From: Actinostola sp. cb2023
Lineage: Eukaryota; Cnidaria; Anthozoa; Actiniaria; Actinostolidae
DNA length: 64,000 nucleotides
Direction of reading: 5' to 3'
Assembly: GCA_033675265.1 (NCBI GenBank)
Contig: JAUJYZ010000320.1
Location: forward strand, 454,501-518,500
Shown here: positions 23,705 to 37,100 of the stretch, piece after piece
Layout: each line of letters begins with the position of its first letter
Position numbering within the stretch: position 1 is the first letter of the stretch
The notes under the pieces: model-generated
What the model saw: only the letters and a program-made list of their open reading frames with translations
Databases searched by the model: none
Told to the model about the DNA's origin: nothing
Position numbers and translations under genes: made by a program

Positions 23705-24052
23705 TAAGGGTTATGTTACAGAAGTGTGGTGCAAAATACCCCACACCATGCCCCTAGGGTCATGTCACAGAGTGTGGTACAAAATACCCCACACCATGCC
23801 CCTAGGGTTATGTCACAGTGTGGTATAAAATACCCCACACCATGCCCCTAGGGTCATGTCACAGAGTGTGGTACAAAATACCCCACACCATGCCCCTAGG
23901 GTCATGTCACAGAGTGTGATACAAAATACCCCACACCATGCCCCTAGAGTCATGTCACAGAGTGTGGTACAAAATACCCCACACCATGCCCCTAGGGTTA
24001 TGTCACAGAGTGTGGTACAAAATACCCCACACCATGCCCCTAGGGTTATGTC
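23705..24052. repeat. 48-bp tandem array (tgtggtacaaaataccccac)
   Basis: Seven units with agggtcatgtcacagagtgt, ggtacaaaataccccacacc and atgcccct. 48 is a multiple of 3, giving open frames on both strands. Lies downstream of the AMPK beta stop. Confidence 0.95.
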
Positions 24053-25689
24053 TGATTGTGTGTTGCGACCATCCCATGCTGTAACTATTCCACGATGGTC
24101 AGCATAACATTTTCTGTCTTCATTGAATTTATATACAGGAGAAAGATAAGATATGTTAGCATTATACACCTACATGTACACGTAGGAAGACTTAGGAATT
24201 GATGTAAGTTTTATATGATTAACACAGGCTTCATATGATGTAGACCAAATTCATAAATGGCTGCTGCTAATTAGCATATGTTGTAGCAGAAAGGTTTGAA
24301 ATGATGGCAAATGTTCAAAGAAATTATGTCTGTAATTTGAAGGTAAAGTGTAATGAAGGTATGAGCACTTACAGTGTAAAAAATATAGTAATTATAGTGT
24401 AAAAAAAACACAATGATGCTTGAAAGGCCTCAATTTATTGGTAGCGTTGATTTTGACCCATAATAACTTCTTGAACATTTTAGTAATAATGATAATAATA
24501 ATACTAATAACATGTTGTCTATAGCAACAAAACATTCCAATATATATATATTTTTTAAGCACTCGTTCAGATGGCAGAAGGAAATGTTATAGTTTGTCTA
24601 ACAGGCAGGCGCTTATGAATTTGGTCTACATTCAATCATTAGGGTAGATCATTTTATGTACGAAATAAAATTAATTCACAGTAATCATGTTCTTTGTGTA
24701 ATTTCTGTCAGTGTTTTTACCAGCTTGCCCACAGGTAACTGACCTTTTTTTCTTATAATAATAATAATAATAATGGACATTTTATATAGCGCATTTCATA
24801 TTGTCTCAATGCACTTTACAGACGGGCTGCATATGAAGGCGGCTATATGGCAGCCGAGCAGCTTACAATCATGAGCAGTTAGTATGTTGGTATGTTATGC
24901 CTCCAATTTTGAAGTAGGCTGTTGAACTGGGCAACAATCCCATACTCTTTCATCAATCTTCCCTGTCTGCGTTTGTTATATCTCTACCCGGTGTGCAGAT
25001 GTCTTATTTCCCTACCCTCGCGAGCTAGAGTAGTAGGGACATTTCTGGACAACACCTCTACTCTCATGATAGTATACTCACCCCCTGCTTCTACTCCTCA
25101 CTGCCACAGAATTGAATTCCCTTAATTGGGAACTCCGACAGAGGAAGGGGGTAAAGTGTCGAGCATCTGCCATTTTGTCATAGTGAGATGAGGGCCCTGG
25201 GGACAAGGTTGGGTAAAGTGGCATACCTCCAAGCGCTTTAAACAACCACTCCCAGCTGCTTTACCTCAGACCCAAATTTCGACCCATATTTACTGTACAG
25301 GATACCTCTAAGAGGACACTTCTATTAACGCAGATACTGACAGACTGGAAAGGTTATTTACATTGTTAAAAAACTGTTTTAATGAGAAAATGCTAGAACT
25401 CGTCTGATTCAAAGTCTTCAAACTGAAACAAGAGCAAATCAACAAATTCCTAACAAAATGGTGCACTATTTGCAAGATATTGCGAATGACAGTATCTTAG
25501 GCAAAATAGTAGAATTATGAAGAATAACGAACAGTACGGCAGACATGCTGAAGGAATCTCTATCCCTGGGGTGTCCGCTTTTAAAATACATATTTCACTG
25601 TACTATGTTTCGGCCAACTTGCCAAACACATAGCCAATGTCAACAGCTTTATCAAACATTGAGCTCACTCATCAATTAGTCTCCTATAA

Positions 25690-27885
25690 AGAGAGTGCAT
25701 CATGATGGTCTTTATTTGTATAAGTACTGCACTATCTACAATAACAATACATATACCTAGTTCCTATAAAGAGAGTGCATCATGATGGTCTTTATTTGTA
25801 TAAGTACTATCTACACTATCTACAATACATGTACCTAGTTCCTATAAAGAGAGTGCATCATGATGGTCTTTATTTGTATAAGTACTGCACTATCTACAAT
25901 ACATATACCTAGTTCCTATAAAGAGAGTGCATCATGATGGTCTTTATTTGTATAAGAACTGCACTATCTACAACACATATACCTAGTTCCTATAAAGAGA
26001 GTGTATCATGATGGTCTTTATTTGTATAAGTACTACACTATCTACAATACATATACCTAGTTCCTATAAAGAGAGTGCATCATGATGGTCTTTATTTGTA
26101 TAAGTACTGCACTATCTACAATACATGTACCTAGTTCCTATAAAGAGAGTGCATCATGATGGTAGTTCCTATAAAGAGAGTTATTTGTATAAGTACTGCA
26201 CTATCTACAACACATGTACCTAGTTCCTATAAAGAGAGTGCATCATGATGGTCTTTATTTGTATAAGTACTGCACTATCTACAATACATGTACCTAGTTC
26301 CTATAAAGAGAGTGCATCATGATGGTCTTTATTTGTATAAGTACTGCACTATCTACAATACATATACCTAGTTCCTATAAAGAGAGTGCATCATGATGGT
26401 CTTTATTTGTATAAGTACTGCACTATCTACAACACATATACCTAGTTCCTATAAAGAGAGTGTATCATGATGGTCTTTATTTGTATAAGTACTGCACTAT
26501 CTACAATACATGTACCTAGTTCCTATAAAGAGAGTGTATCATGATGGTCTTTATTTGTATATAAGTACTGCACTATCTACAGTATACTATCTGTACCTAG
26601 TTCCTATAAAGAGAGTGTATCATGATGGTCTTTATTTGTATAAGTACTGCACTATCTACAATACATGTACCTAGTTCCTATAAAGAGAGTGCATCATGAT
26701 GGTCTTTATTTGTATAAGTACTGCACTATCTACAATACATATACCTAGTTCCTATAAAGAGAGTGCATCATGATGGTCTTTATTTGTATAAGTACTGCAC
26801 TATCTACAATACATATACCTAGTTCCTATAAAGAGAGTGTATCATGATGGTCTTTATTTTTGTATAAGTACTGCACTATCTACAACACATATACCTAGTT
26901 CCTATAAAGAGAGTGTATCATGATGGTCTTTATTTGTATAAGTACTGCACTATCTACAACACATATACCTAGTTCCTATAAAGAGAGTGCATCATGATGG
27001 TCTTTATTTGTATAAGTACTGCTACTATCTACAACACATGTACCTACATATACCTAGTTCCTATAAAGAGAGTGCATCATTCCTATAAAGAGAGTGCATC
27101 ATGATGGTCTTTATTTGTATAAGTACTGCACTATCTACAACACATGTACCTAGTTCCTATAAAGAGAGTGCATCATGATGGTCTTTATTTGTATAAGTAC
27201 TGCACTATCTACAATACATGTACCTAGTTCCTATAAAGAGAGTGTATCATGATGGTCTTTATTTGTATAAGTACTGCACTATCTACAATACATATACCTA
27301 GTTCCTATAAAGAGAGTGCATCATGATGGTCTTTATTTGTATAAGTACTGCACTATCTACATAAAGAGATATCATATACCTAGTTCCTATAAAGAGAGTG
27401 CATCATGATGGTCTTTATTTGTATAAGTACTGCACTATCTACAATACATATACCTAGTTCCTATAAAGAGAGTGTATCATGATGGTCTTTATTTGTATAA
27501 GTACTGCACTATCTACAACACATGTACCTAGTTCCTATAAAGAGAGTGCATCATGATGGTCTTTATTTGTATAAGTACTGCACTATCTACAATACACCTA
27601 GTTCCTATAAAGAGAGTGCATCATGATGGTCTTTATTTGTATAAGTACTGCACTATCTACAATACATGTACCTAGTTCCTATAAAGAGAGTGTATCATGA
27701 TGGTCTTTATTTGTATAAGTACTGCACTATCTACAATACATATACCTAGTTCCTATAAAGAGAGTGCATCATGATGGTCTTTATTTGTATAAGTACTGCA
27801 CTATCTACAATACATATACCTAGTTCCTATAAAGAGAGTGCATCATGATGGTCTTTATTTGTATAAGTACTGCACTGATGTGATC
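25690..27885. repeat. 74-bp tandem array (cctataaagagagtgcatca)
   Basis: About 29 units: cctataaagagagtgcatca, tgatggtctttatttgtata, agtactgcactatctacaat, acatgtacctagtt, with a few truncated or rearranged units (26160, 27045, 27360). On the minus strand each unit holds gcactctctttatag|GA, an acceptor-like sequence. It occupies the APE1 3' intron/flank. Confidence 0.97.
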
Positions 27886-27947
27886 TGTGGAAAAGTTTAG
27901 TTGATCCCCTAAAGAAGACCAATCTGGGTGTGGCTTAAGCTTTATTT

Positions 27948-28050
27948 GACCCCTACCCTTACCCCTACCCTTACCCCTATCCTTACCCCTACCCCTATCC
28001 TTACCCCTCCATTACCCCTACCATTACCCCTACCCCTACCCTTACCCTTA
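27948..28050. repeat. Telomere-like CCCTTACCCC repeat
   Basis: Degenerate cccctaccctta units over about 100 bp; the minus strand reads GGGTAAGGGGTAGGGG, a G-rich repeat resembling degenerate telomeric DNA and able to form quadruplexes. A 26-base C run lies close by at 28242-28267. Confidence 0.85.
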
Positions 28051-28315
28051 CCCCTATTTTATACCATTCTAAAACAAACCAGACACCAACACAGCATTTT
28101 TGAATTCTTCGAGTGTAATGATACCTTGATGGCTAAAAACATTGGCGTTCCGTTGTGAACACCCTAAGTGTTATCAAGAACTGTAGTTTACACCCCTAAA
28201 AAAAGAGACATTGATCATCCCCACCCCTTTCACATTGGAGTCCCCCCCCCCCCCCCCCCCCCCCCCCTCCTTCCCCTGGGGATCAAACACATCCCAACAA
28301 AAGTGTTTTACTTAC

Positions 28316-28496
28316 CATCCAACATTTTTAGCTCTAGCATTTCTCATGTAAGTCCAGAACGAGTACACACTCTTCTTGTCAGGGTAGAACTCTCTGAAAC
28401 TGTCTACAAAACCTTCGGCAAGTAATCGTGTAAAACCATCCCTTTCTTCTTTGGTGAATCCTGCCGTACGCTTGTTTGAACCAGGATTGGCCAAGT
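28316..28496 (-). CDS. APEX1: APEX1 exon 10
   Basis: [20 protein letters not shown], then [20 protein letters not shown] and [15 protein letters not shown], ending in TG of the split Trp codon before gtaagt. It matches NP.GN...AGFT..ER and YTFWTYM.NAR.KNVGW. The next exon must start with G and encode RLDYF. Confidence 0.96.
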
Positions 28497-31400
28497 CTTA
28501 CATGAAGATAAAAATGAATGGCAGATATATCAATATATGACAAATTGGGAGCAGGATGAAAGAGATGAATAGAAAAAAGGATGGCAAGATGGTAGAAAGG
28601 AAGGGAAGCACAGAATGGGAAAGGGAAGAAGGGAGGGATGGAAAAGAAAGAAAGGTGGGAAGAAGGAAGAATGGGAGTGGAAAAATGGAAGGAAAAGATG
28701 AAAGAGAGGATGGAAGGAGAGCAATGAGCAAGCAAGCAAAGTGGAAGAGAGGCAAACAAGCAGTCATGCTTGCAAGCAATCCATCAAATCTCCATACATA
28801 AGTTTACATGTCTCCCATAATCTATGAAAGCAAGGATAAGTTTTACCTATTTCTTTGTGAGCCACATTCAAATCCCCACAGAGTATCACAGGCTTTTTCT
28901 TGTCAAGTTTCTTGAGGTATGCCATAAAGTCTTTATCCCATTGCTGTCTGTACTCAAGTCTGTAGAGTGGAAGACCATTTAAAACATTTTTATTTGCATT
29001 GTTATCTTGTTCATTCTTTTATTCATTCATGCATTTGTTTTATTGTGGCTAAATGCAATTTAGGCATAGTTAAACTCGAATCAATGCTGGCCAGCGGTTC
29101 AGTCTCACTGGAAGTGTGGGGTGGCCCAGGGGTTGTCACTGGGTTCACATGTGTTCATTAGTTGCGCATTGCATTCTTGCTGATCGTCGCGGATCATTGC
29201 CTTGCTTTATTGCTGTGTATTGTGCTGATCGTCGCGGATCAGCTTGCCACTACTCATCGCTATTGTGGATTATTGCCCCATCCCTCCCTCCCTACTGGTA
29301 AATATAGGAGCAGGTAAGTACTCCACTGATTCATCAGTGTGACAGGTGCCTTTAGTGGTGGGCTGTGACAGGGTTGCCATGGTAACCTTGCATCGCTAGC
29401 TTGTAGGTCAGGGGTTGCCATGGTAACTGAGTAGCCAGTTGTAGGTCTTGGCATCCCCACCCTATTGGCCCCTACCTCCAAGCTCATCTATTGGTGATGA
29501 GTTTAACATCCATCCATTTTCCATTCATTCATCCACTTCCCATCCATTCATTCATTTTCCATTCATTCATCCACTTTCCATCCATTTCCATCCATTCATT
29601 CATTCATTCATCCACTTTTCCATTCATTCATCCATCCATTTTCCATTCATTCATCCACTTCCCATCCATTCATTCATCCACTTTCCATCCATTCATTCAT
29701 CCACTTTCCATTTATCCATCCATTTCCATTCATTCATCCATCCATTTTCCATCCATTCACTCACTTTCCATTCATTCATTCATCCACTTTCCATCCATTC
29801 ATTGATCCATTCATCATTCTACTGTTCCATCCATTTTCAAATTACTTCCTTCATACATCAACACACTCTATGAAAACACACATTACCTTGGCAATCCACG
29901 ACCAGAATTGGGCACATCTATAAACAAAGAAGGGGGAAATAATACCATTTGGGTACTACAATCTGATGAGTTGGTGTTACATTGTATCTCCCTAGCTAAT
30001 CCAGCATACAAAATCTTTATCAAGAAGATCAATGCCACCACTAAACAACCGGCCCAACAAACCTTTGAGTAGAGGTGACATACAGCTGCTCAGAAGAGCT
30101 GTTATGATTGGATAATACAAACAATAGAATTCATTATCTACTATTGTCTACTTGTTCATAGATCTTCTAAGAGCTGCAGGCCTGCCCTTTGAGTAGGCGT
30201 GTAATGGCAACATTTTTGCATAAGTTGAGACACAACAGCAAATTCTATAGCGAGGATAGGTTGTTACTCTTGTTTTGACAAACAGAGCAATTTTACTGGT
30301 TGCAATTTTTTACTGAGAATCCTGAGGATGTGATGATCAAATTTTATGTTCAAAAAATTGATTTTCAGACATTTTTGTAAAAGCTGTGAAATCTCTGCTC
30401 GTAACGTAAGCTAATAGAAAAGTGAACTGGATATACTATGTGTTTGCAATATGTTAAAGGCACGTGCCTGTACTATGACGCATGCCATGTGCAAATTACT
30501 CAATAGTACGAACTTTGTACGATCCTTGAGAGTCTAGATATATTAATGGTATTAATATTCACCATTATAAATACAAAACTTACATGTATTAACAAGATAA
30601 AAGTCTTGGTATTCAGCTGTAATGACTCGGCCTTCATTGTCGTGTTCCTCTATTCCTGATAAGTGATTAAAGAAATGTTTGAACATCGTGTGGGCTTCAT
30701 GTGACTGGTATTATAGTAACAGTACACTCACTGCTTACCCATTCCATTTAGAACTTCTATAGGTTCTTCTTTACTCAATATTCTAAACAAATCAAAAAGA
30801 ATTTCTTGTTAACTGGAAGAATAAAATTAATGTTGTGACAAGAAATAATAATAATAACAATAATAATAAATAATATAAATATTATTTCATTTCTGATTGG
30901 CTACTAACATACAGCTAATTTCCATGTCATGTTGTCGTTACGTCACACCTACAGACAATATCTACAGATAATAATAAGTATTGTTGTAGGTGTGATGTCA
31001 TACCTACAGACAATATCTACAGATAATAATAAGTATTGTCTGTAGGTGTGATGTCATACCTACAGACAATAGCAAACAAGCAGTCTAGATTTGCAACGAT
31101 AACACAAGAACAATATTATTATTGCCACACCTCGTTGAGGAAAAAGATGCAAAAAACACTAAAAGAGCCATAATTGAATGTATAATAAAACAATAATAAT
31201 TTATTGGATTTGGTTTTTGCATTGACATCGATAAGTTTGTGTTATCTCAGCCTTCGGCTTCGGCAGATAACAGAAACCTTGTCCTTGATAATTATCGATA
31301 TCATGCTCAACTTCATCCAATAATAATTATTGTTAATAAAAACATTGAAAGGTTGCATGGATAATAGTGTTCATTTTTCATTGGAAAACACAAATAAACC

Positions 31401-34157
31401 CTTTGACTACTGAACCATCCAAAACAGGCCACAAAAGTCAATCACTCAGTGCTTTGAAAATTTCCTACCTCCTCAATTCTGGAAACGTGGTTGTAATGTA
31501 AATGTACATACATTTGTAGCACATTAAGCACATTTTGATACCCAAAAAGAAAAGAAAAATTCTCGAGAAAATTATTGTTTGAGTTTTAGGAGAACCAAAA
31601 GTGAGAGCAATGTCTCAGTGCCCATATTTTGCAAACAGAGCAAGTCAGTTAATTAACCAACACTATACCCATACCCACCCAGTACCAGCATATCTCTTTG
31701 TTACAGTGTAACCAAGACTATACCCACCCAGTACCAGCATATCCCTTTGTTACAGTGTAACCAAGACTATACCCACCCAGTACCAGCATATCTCTTTGTT
31801 ACAGTGTAACCAAGACTATACCCACCCAGTACCAGCATATCCCTTTGTTACAGTGTAACCAAAGCTATACCCACCCAGTACCAGCATATCCCTTTGTTAC
31901 AGTGTAACCAAAGCTATACCCACCCAGTACCAGCATATCCCTTTGTTACAGTGTAACCAAGACTATAACCCAGTACCAGCATATCCCTTTGTTACAAGCT
32001 ATACCCACCCAGTACCAGCATATCCCTTTGTTACAGTGTAACCAAGCTATACCCACCCAGTACCAGCATATCCCTTTGTTACAGTGTAACCAAAGCTATA
32101 CCCACCCAGTACCAGCATATCCCTTTGTTACAGTGTAACCAAGACTATACCCACCCAGTACCAGCATATCCCTTTGTTACAGTGTAACCAAGACTATATA
32201 CCCACCCAGTACCCATATACCCTTTGTTACAGTGTAACCAAGACTATACCCACCCAGTACCAGCATATCCCTTTGTTACAGTGTAACCAAGACTATACCC
32301 ACCCAGTACCAGCATATCCCTTTGTTACAGTGTAACCAAGACTATACCCACCCAGTACCAGCATATCCCTTTGTTACAGTGTAACCCAGTAAGCATATCC
32401 CTATACCAAAGCTATACCCAGTACCAGCATATCCCTTTGTTACAGTGTGTAACCAAGCCCACCAGTACCAGCATATCCCTATACCCATCCCCCAGTACCA
32501 GCATATCCCTTTGTTACAGTGTAACCAAGACTATACCCACCCAGTACCAGCATATCCCTTTGTTACAGTGTAACCAAGACTATACCCACCCAGTACCAGC
32601 ATATCCCTTTGTTACAGTGTAACCAAGGCTATACCCACCCAGTACCAGCATATCCCTTTGTTACAGTGTAACCAAGCTATACCCACCCAGTACCAGCATA
32701 TCCCTTTGTTACAGTTTAACCAAAGCTATACCCACCCAGTACCAGCATATCCCTTTGTTACAGTGTAACCAAGACTATACCCACCCAGTACCAGCATATC
32801 CCTTTGTTACAGTGTAACCAAAGCTATACCCACCCAGTACCAGCATATCCCTTTGTTACAGTGTAACCAAGACTATACCCACCCAGTACCAGCATATCCC
32901 TTTGTTACAGTGTAACCAAGGCTATACCCACCCAGTACCAGCATATCCCTTTGTTACAGTGTAACCAAGACTATACCCACCCAGTACCAGCATATCCCTT
33001 TGTTACAGTGTAACCAAGGCTATACCCCCACCCAGTACCAGCATATCCCTTTGTTACAGTGTAACCAAGACTATACCCACCCAGTACCAGCATATCCCTT
33101 TGTTACAGTGTAACCAAAGCTATACCCACCCAGTACCAGCATATCCCTTTGTTACAGTGTAACCAAGACTATACCCACCCAGTACCAGCATATCCCTTTG
33201 TTACAGTGTAACCAAAGCTATACCCACCCAGTACCAGCATATCCCTTTGTTACAGTGTAACCAAGACTATACCCACCCAGTACCAGCATATCCCTTTGTT
33301 ACAGTGTAACCAAGGCTATACCCACCCAGTACCAGCATATCCCTTTGTTACAGTGTAACCAAGGCTATTCCCACCCAGTACCAGCATATCCCTTTGTTAC
33401 AGTGTAACCAAGGCTATACCCACCCAGTACCAGCATATCCCTTTGTTACAGTGTAACCAAAGCTATATCCACCCAGTACCAGCATATCCCTTTGTTACAG
33501 TGTAACCAAAGCTATACCCACCCAGTACCAGCATATCCCTTTGTTACAGTGTAACCAAAGCTATACCCACCCAGTACCAGCATACCCCTTTGTTACAGTG
33601 TAACCAAGACTATACCCACCCAGTACCAGCATATCCCTTTGTTACAGTGTAACCAAAGCTATACCCACCCAGTACCAGCATATCCCTTTGTTACAGTGTA
33701 ACCAAGACTATACCCACCCAGTACCAGCATATCCCTTTGTTACAGTGTAACCAAAGCTATACCCACCCCCAGTACCAGCATATCCCTTTGTTACAGTGTA
33801 ACCAAGACTATACCCACCCAGTACCAGCATATCCCTTTGTTACAGTGCAACCAAGGCTATACCCACCCAGTACCAGCATATCCCTTTGTTTCAGCTGAGT
33901 TCAAATAAACATGGTATCCTTTTAACTTTGCCTCCTATAACAACAAATAGAAATACCAGAATACTTGAAAATAGATTCAACAAGATGAATTTTAATCAAT
34001 ATGAATAATGATTAATGAATGCATTACTGATATATTTTTGCAGTCAACAAAGTAGTTTAAGCAGCTATACATACACATGTAGATTCAACAAGATGAATTT
34101 TAATCAATATGAATAATGATTAATGAATGCATTACTGATATATTTTTGCAGGGGGTA

Positions 34158-34194
<37 letters not shown>

Positions 34195-37100
34195 GGGGGA
34201 ACCTGAAACTTCAGTGGGATTTGAACCAATGACATCTGATGATCATCCTTCCTTGCAGTGCAGCTACTGAATTATGAAGGATGTAGCTCAATATAGCTGA
34301 AAGGCCAGTGCACTATGTTGCCACCATACGACCCATATCTGACAAAGGAGCACTGAGCTCAGATCAAAATGGTGTTCATTTTTACCGAGGGAGGAAAACC
34401 AGAGTATCAGGGTGTGACGAAGTCCCTCTAGACTGTTCTATAATTAGCTTAGTCACGCGTTCAGGAAATTAGCGTGTATTAGCTGTCAACACTATGACTC
34501 TCCCTGGTATTAGATTACGTAAGATAGATGTATGAACTACGTACTTTTAGGTGGATACCTTACGTTCAGGATGTACGCTACTTAGTAATATTTCTCAATA
34601 TCCACGTAATAAACTACTTGTAATTATACTCTGGAATTATCCTTAGCTCTATCTTAAATAGAGGTACCAAATAGCTTGTAAGTTAGTTCAGTTAGAAGAC
34701 TCAGAAGACATTGTAAACAAAGGTTTAAAGGAGAAAAAACTGTGTCCGTTTATTCCGAGTGCTTTCATCTGGTTTCAGGGCTTTGGGAAGCTTTGTGACA
34801 GGGAAAATACCCTGAATTGACACACTCAACTTACACTGGAGTGCCTGATCCAGGAATTGAACCAGGCACCACAACAAGAGAGATGAGTGCTCTCACCACT
34901 CAGCCATGCCTGCTTGCCAAAACTAAGCTACAAATGTCAATAATTATCTACAAAAAGTTAAACACAGTGACGTTATATGTAGTTACATACAAAATGTACA
35001 TGTACCTTTGGAAAATCCTTCTCTGCACATTTTATCTCCTGTAGACACACAATGTCAGGTTTTTCTCGTGAAACATAAGAACTTGATTTCTTTTTCTACA
35101 AAAAAAAAAAAAAAAGAGGAAAAAATTCAGAGATAAAAAATGTATTTTCAATACGTAAGTGGTAAAAACATTGAAGTATAACATTTGTAAGTGACTTGTG
35201 ATCAAAATTCAACTTCTCTAGAATTCAAAGTGCATGGAGGAGAATTTAGATAATTTTATGATCCGAGTGATTACTCACACTAGTAATTTCCTTCAACCAT
35301 GCTTTTTTCAAAGGTATTGAGCAATCATGATTGGAGATAATCACAAAGGAGAAATAATAATAATAAAATTAATGACCTAGGTTGGTCTGGATAGGGCTGT
35401 GCCCTCGGTACAGTAATTTCCCTATCCAGACCACCCGGTGGGTAAATGACCTCTAGATATATTTATTACTACTATTATCACTATGACAACCACTGACTGT
35501 TGATTACTTACCAACCAAGCTCTGATACCATTTACATTCCAGGATGATATTTTAAAATTACATTCCCTACAATACACAGAGTTGATCAAGACACAGTATC
35601 CCATTGATGACATCTTAGGTACTTCAATGTATTAGAGTCACCTTCATATGAGTGGGAAACCTACATATTATACGCTACGGAGTTACTGTCATGGTAAGGA
35701 ATCGAAGACATCTTGTCAACCAATCACAGCATGCAATATCATTGCTCAACCAATCAGAATGCTTGGACATATCACGGTCAACGCACAACACGAACCATAC
35801 CGAAACTACATGTACTTCCCACTCATACAAAAACAACTCTATAAATACATGTACTCTTATATATACTCCTTTTTAAAGCGTCATTGAGCTTCTGGAAATG
35901 GCGCTATATAAATGTTTATTTATTATTATATATACAGAGCCACAGGCAGCCAAACTATTTTTTCAGATCAGATATATTATATTGGGTTCCCTGTGTTCCT
36001 TGTATAAGAACACAGGGATCCCACTTTAATATTTCTTCCTCATGCTCTACCACAGGGAACCCATCTAAAACACACATAATAATAATAATTTCTTTATTTT
36101 AACAATAGCCTTATAAGAAATAGTTGGGCTACCTGTGGTAGAGTACATGGAAGAAATATTATAGTGGTATCCCTGTGTTAGCCTCAGAAGAAACAGTTGG
36201 GCTACCTGTGGTAGAGTACATGGAAGAAATATTATAGTGGGATCCCTGTGTTAGCCTTATAAGAAATAGTTGGGCTACCTGTGGTAGAGCACATGGAAGA
36301 AATATTATAGTGGTATCCCTGTGTTAGCCTCAGAAGAAACAGTTGGGCTACCTGTGGTAGAGTACATGGAAGAAATATTATAGTGGGATCCCTGTGTTAG
36401 CCTTATAAGAAATAGTTGGGCTACCTGTGGTAGAGCACATGGAAGAAATATTATAGTGGGATCCCTGTGTTAGCCTTATAAGAAATAGTTGGGCTACCTG
36501 TGGTAGAGCACATGGAAGAAATATTATAGTGGGATCCCTGTGTTAGCCTCAGAAGAAACAGTTGGGCTACCTGTGGTAGAGCACATGGAAGAAATATTAT
36601 AGTGGGATCCCTGTGTTAGCCTCAGAAGAAGAAACAGTTGGGCTACCTGTGGTAGAGTACATGGAAGAAAAATTATAGTGGGATCCCTGTGTTAGCCTCA
36701 GAAGAAACAGTTGGGCTACCTGTGGTAGAGTACATGGAAGAAATATTATAGTGGGATCCCTGTGTGCCTTAGTTGGCCTTATAAGAAATAGTTGGGCTAC
36801 CTGTGGTAGATCCCTGTGTTAGCCTCAGAAGAAACATGGAAGAAATATTATAGTGGGATCCCTGTGTTAGCCTTCAGAAGAAAACAGTTGGGCTACCTGT
36901 GGTAGAGCACATGGAAGAAATATTATAGTGGGATCCCTGTGTTAGTTGGGCCTCAGAAGAAACAGTTGGGCTACCTGTGGTAGAGCACATGGAAGAAAAA
37001 TATTATAGTGGGATCCCTGTGTTAGCCTCAGAAGAAACAGTTGGGCTACCTGTGGTAGAGTACATGGAAGAAATATTATAGTGGGATCCCTGTGTTAGCC

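Larger units (their letters stand above)
23572..28315. other. Repeat-dominated region between AMPK beta and the APE1 exons
   Basis: Contains the AMPK beta 3' UTR (end uncertain), a 48-bp array, a SINE-like tail (24760-24850, tatatagcgcatttcat), a gccgaaac-type repeat end (about 25585-25690, minus), the 2.2-kb 74-bp array and telomere-like CCCTTA DNA. I searched the minus strand here for the APE1 final exon (RLDYF...GSDHCP) and did not find it. Confidence 0.7.

Noticed and set aside
23813..24169. 118-codon minus frame with TLGAWCGVFCTTLCD repeats, considered as the missing APE1 exon
   Set aside because: It is the 48-bp array; the non-repeat part (MYNANISYLSPVYKFNEDRK) has no RLDYF or GSDHCP motif.
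27948..28050. True telomeric repeat or chromosome end
   Set aside because: Units are degenerate (ccctta, cccta, cccca mixed), short, and flanked by genes on both sides.
28130..28200. ctctttttttag|GGGTGTAAACTACAG on the minus strand as last APE1 exon
   Set aside because: Gives W-GVNYSS-stop; no family residues beyond a coincidental Asn-Tyr.
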